From positions 1 to 24,400 of the IMG/VR virus record IMGVR_UViG_3300022187_000228: a DNA stretch of 24,400 nt; one strand, 5' to 3'. Positions 22,571 through 24,400 of the stretch are shown one piece after another. This DNA comes from a virus. Positions within the stretch are counted from its first letter, which is position 1; each line of letters opens with the position of its first letter. The notes below the pieces were generated by a model, which made no database searches, was not told the DNA's origin, and worked only from the letters and a program-made list of their open reading frames with translations. The position numbers and the translations under genes are program-made.

Positions 22571-23842
22571 ATGGCTTCATATACAAATATCAGTGGCGTC
22601 AAACTTATAACAACTGGCGATGAAGCTGGTACGTGGGGGGCCAGTACAAACACAAACTTAGAGATATTAGACGCTGCGTCTAAAGGTTTTAAGAAGATTA
22701 CCATGACAGACGCAGACTATACTCTGCCTCTGGACAACAACCCTAGTGCCGTTGAGAATGGTCATTATGCAGGTATTGAGTTTGCTGGTGCCAACTCTGC
22801 CGAAAGAACTATCACACTAGAGCAAAACGATCATACACTTGTATATACGTTCCTTAATAACACAGGTCAGAACTTAGTTATTAAGCAGGGCGATGGGTCT
22901 GGTGGAACGGTTACGATAGCTGATGGCTTTAGTGCTATGGTATTCTGTGATGGCGCTGGCACTGGGGCAAAGGTTACGGATGTATCTTCGGCAGCTAAGG
23001 CTCAAGCTTTAGCAAACTCAAGAAACTTTTCTATTACTGGTGATATCACAGCGGCAGCGGTTGCATTTGATGGCACGGGTAACGTGGCTTTAAGTGCTGC
23101 AATAACAGCCGATACGATTGTAAACGCTGATATCAAGTCGGACGCTGCGATTGCAGACACCAAGCTGGCAACAATATCTACAGCAAGTAAAGTCTCAAAC
23201 TCAGCTACGACTGCAACGGATGCTAACACTGCGAGTGCTATTGTTGCGCGGGACGCTAGTGGAAACTTTAGTGCTGGAACAGTTACCGCAGCTTTAACTG
23301 GTAACGTCACAGGTAACGTGACGGGTAACGTGACTGGTAATGTTACAGGAGATTTAACAGGTAATGTGACGGGCAATGTGACTGGATCGTCTGGCTCAAC
23401 AACAGGAAACGCCGCTACTGCCACAGCGTTACAGACCGCAAGAACTATTGCGGGCCAATCTTTTAATGGAACCGCAAATATATCAATAGCTCCAACAGAC
23501 TTAACAGGCGTAACTTCTACCGCAGCAGAGATAAACATCTTAGATGGAGCAACTCTTACGACTACTGAGTTGAATTATGTGGATGGAGTTACATCTGCAA
23601 TTCAAACTCAGCTTGATGCTAAAGCCGCTTTAGCTGGTGCCAGTTTTACTGGAGCTGTGGATGTAGACGCTGCCGTAACGGCAAATAGCTTTGCCCTTGA
23701 TAATGGCGCAAACGACTGGACGTTCGAAGTTTCTTCTAACAAGCTAATTATTAAATATAGTGGCACCGCCAAGATGGAACTTGATACATCAGGAAACTTA
23801 AAGGTCACTGGTGATGTGACAGCATTTGGAACAATAAGCTAA
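22571..23842 (+). CDS. Tail fibre with TGN repeats (423 aa)
   Basis: AAGG lies seven bases upstream. The N-terminus SGVKLITTGDEAGTWGASTNTNLEILDAASKGF is a module I recall at the start of marine phage tail fibres. A beta-rich region follows, then VARDASGNFSAGTVTAALTGN, an eight-copy four-residue repeat (V/L)TGN, and STAAEINILDGATLTTTELNYVDGVTSAIQTQLDAKA, a widespread fibre shaft sequence. It ends with ITVTGDVTAFGTIS-like strands and lacks an S74 chaperone. Its stop overlaps the next ATG (TAATG), linking it to the Gly-rich adhesin that follows. Likely part of the tail-fibre complex that meets the host. Confidence 0.88.
   Translation: MASYTNISGVKLITTGDEAGTWGASTNTNLEILDAASKGFKKITMTDADYTLPLDNNPSAVENGHYAGIEFAGANSAERTITLEQNDHTLVYTFLNNTGQNLVIKQGDGSGGTVTIADGFSAMVFCDGAGTGAKVTDVSSAAKAQALANSRNFSITGDITAAAVAFDGTGNVALSAAITADTIVNADIKSDAAIADTKLATISTASKVSNSATTATDANTASAIVARDASGNFSAGTVTAALTGNVTGNVTGNVTGNVTGDLTGNVTGNVTGSSGSTTGNAATATALQTARTIAGQSFNGTANISIAPTDLTGVTSTAAEINILDGATLTTTELNYVDGVTSAIQTQLDAKAALAGASFTGAVDVDAAVTANSFALDNGANDWTFEVSSNKLIIKYSGTAKMELDTSGNLKVTGDVTAFGTIS
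23294..23389 (+). repeat. 12-base tandem repeat encoding (V/L)TGN, eight units
   Basis: Eight successive 12-base units encode (V/L)-T-G-(N/D/S). Units vary at wobble positions (GGT/GGC/GGA, AAC/AAT, GTC/GTG/GTT). Slippage or recombination could change the number of units and hence fibre length. Confidence 0.85.
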
Positions 23843-24400
23843 TGGCTCTACCCTCTTCAGGCACAATATCTTTAGGTGACATCCAAACTGAGTTTGGCGG
23901 CACTAATCCTATTAGTATGTCTGAATACTATCGTGGGGGTTCTTTTGTTACCGACAACAACACTAATGTGCCAACATCTGGAACCATAGATTTCTCTGAT
24001 TTTTATGATGGGGTAAAACAGTTTAGTTACACATTCTCTTCCAACACACAAGAGGTTGATTTAAACACCACTCTTACTTCTGCTGGATGGAATGGGTCCG
24101 ACGTTGTTCTCGTAACTATAAACAGCGGCGTTTATATTTGGTCAGATAGTACATCAACGGCTGCTTTAACTATTTCATCTGCCCTGAATGGACTGCTTAC
24201 CATTACAAACAACGGGTATATTATTGGTCGTGGTGGCGGCGGCGGTACTGGGTCAAGTGGCGCATCGCAAAACGGGGCAAATGGTGGTGCAGCTATATCT
24301 AATAGTGCAACGGGTGTCACGCTAACAAACGCTTTAGGCGCATTTATTGCGGGGGGTGGCGGCGGCGGCGGTGCGGCAGCGCGAAATGGTCGTGTTGCAG
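23842..24400 (+). CDS. Gly-rich tail adhesin, partial (C-terminus beyond the window)
   Basis: ATG 23842 overlaps the fibre gene stop (TAATG). It begins MALPSSGTISLGDIQTEFGGTN, then PISMSEYYRGG, a start that I recall from marine phage tail adhesins with a DIQTEFGG motif. A strand-rich part follows (VDLNTTLTSAGWNGSDVVLVTINSGVYIW), then a Gly-rich domain whose loops carry runs of five to seven Gly (from about residue 132 on). Such polyglycine loops recall the receptor-binding adhesins of T-even type (gp38-like). It runs off the end after 186 visible codons, so the length is unknown. It probably forms the tip that recognises the host receptor. Confidence 0.85.
   Translation, partial: MALPSSGTISLGDIQTEFGGTNPISMSEYYRGGSFVTDNNTNVPTSGTIDFSDFYDGVKQFSYTFSSNTQEVDLNTTLTSAGWNGSDVVLVTINSGVYIWSDSTSTAALTISSALNGLLTITNNGYIIGRGGGGGTGSSGASQNGANGGAAISNSATGVTLTNALGAFIAGGGGGGGAAARNGRVA

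Overview
The window looks like the structural (virion) half of a tailed bacteriophage genome, Caudoviricetes. It is most like the uncultured marine phages with a podovirus-type head and portal. The reasons are a terminase large subunit, a P22-like portal with a long coiled-coil tail, a phage GroES, a scaffold, a Mu gpT-like major capsid protein, two gp4-like adaptor proteins and then tail-fibre genes. No tape-measure, tail-tube or sheath gene is visible, no tRNA or integrase is seen, and coding is dense with ATGA/TAATG overlaps. The host cannot be read from the sequence.

Layout. Positions 134-1156 hold a small minus-strand operon of four genes. One of these, a 56-codon gene at 279-449, starts in a TGATG overlap with its neighbour. 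Positions 1157-1431 are a divergent regulatory region with an 18-bp repeat, a palindrome, AT-rich alternating tracts and two RNA hairpins just ahead of the terminase. Positions 1432-9025 are the head module: terL, portal, a small coiled-coil protein, GroES-like co-chaperonin, scaffold, a connector-region protein, a probable decoration protein and the major capsid protein. An intrinsic terminator follows. Positions 9148-14532 hold small virion proteins, a set of very basic Lys/Gly-rich proteins, two adaptor proteins and a paralogous pair of small structural proteins. Positions 14545-21336 are the most interesting part. Positions 21352-24400 are further tail-fibre/adhesin genes, the last cut by the window end.

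The standout system is at 14545-21336. The phage encodes a tail-fibre protein with 76 uninterrupted Gly-X-Y triplets and a C-terminal S74 self-cleaving chaperone. All 14 lysines of the collagen tract sit in the Y position, in seven paired G-(A/Q)-K-G-Q-K-G sites. In the same gene cluster is a 604-residue enzyme that fuses a GT25 glycosyltransferase (the family of animal collagen galactosyltransferase), a PLOD/LH3-type glycosyltransferase and a PLOD-type lysyl hydroxylase. Animals split these three activities between COLGALT and LH3. Two more 2OG-Fe(II) dioxygenases, an FkbM-type methyltransferase, a tail-fibre assembly protein and an unknown protein lie beside it. I infer a phage-encoded pathway that hydroxylates and glycosylates its own collagen fibre. 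The families are clear from motifs; the link between enzyme and substrate is inference.

A second pattern, independent of the genes, is an inverted repeat AGTTC-N4-GAACT found five times. Three copies lie within an identical 18-bp intergenic sequence (1197, 9026, 22539).
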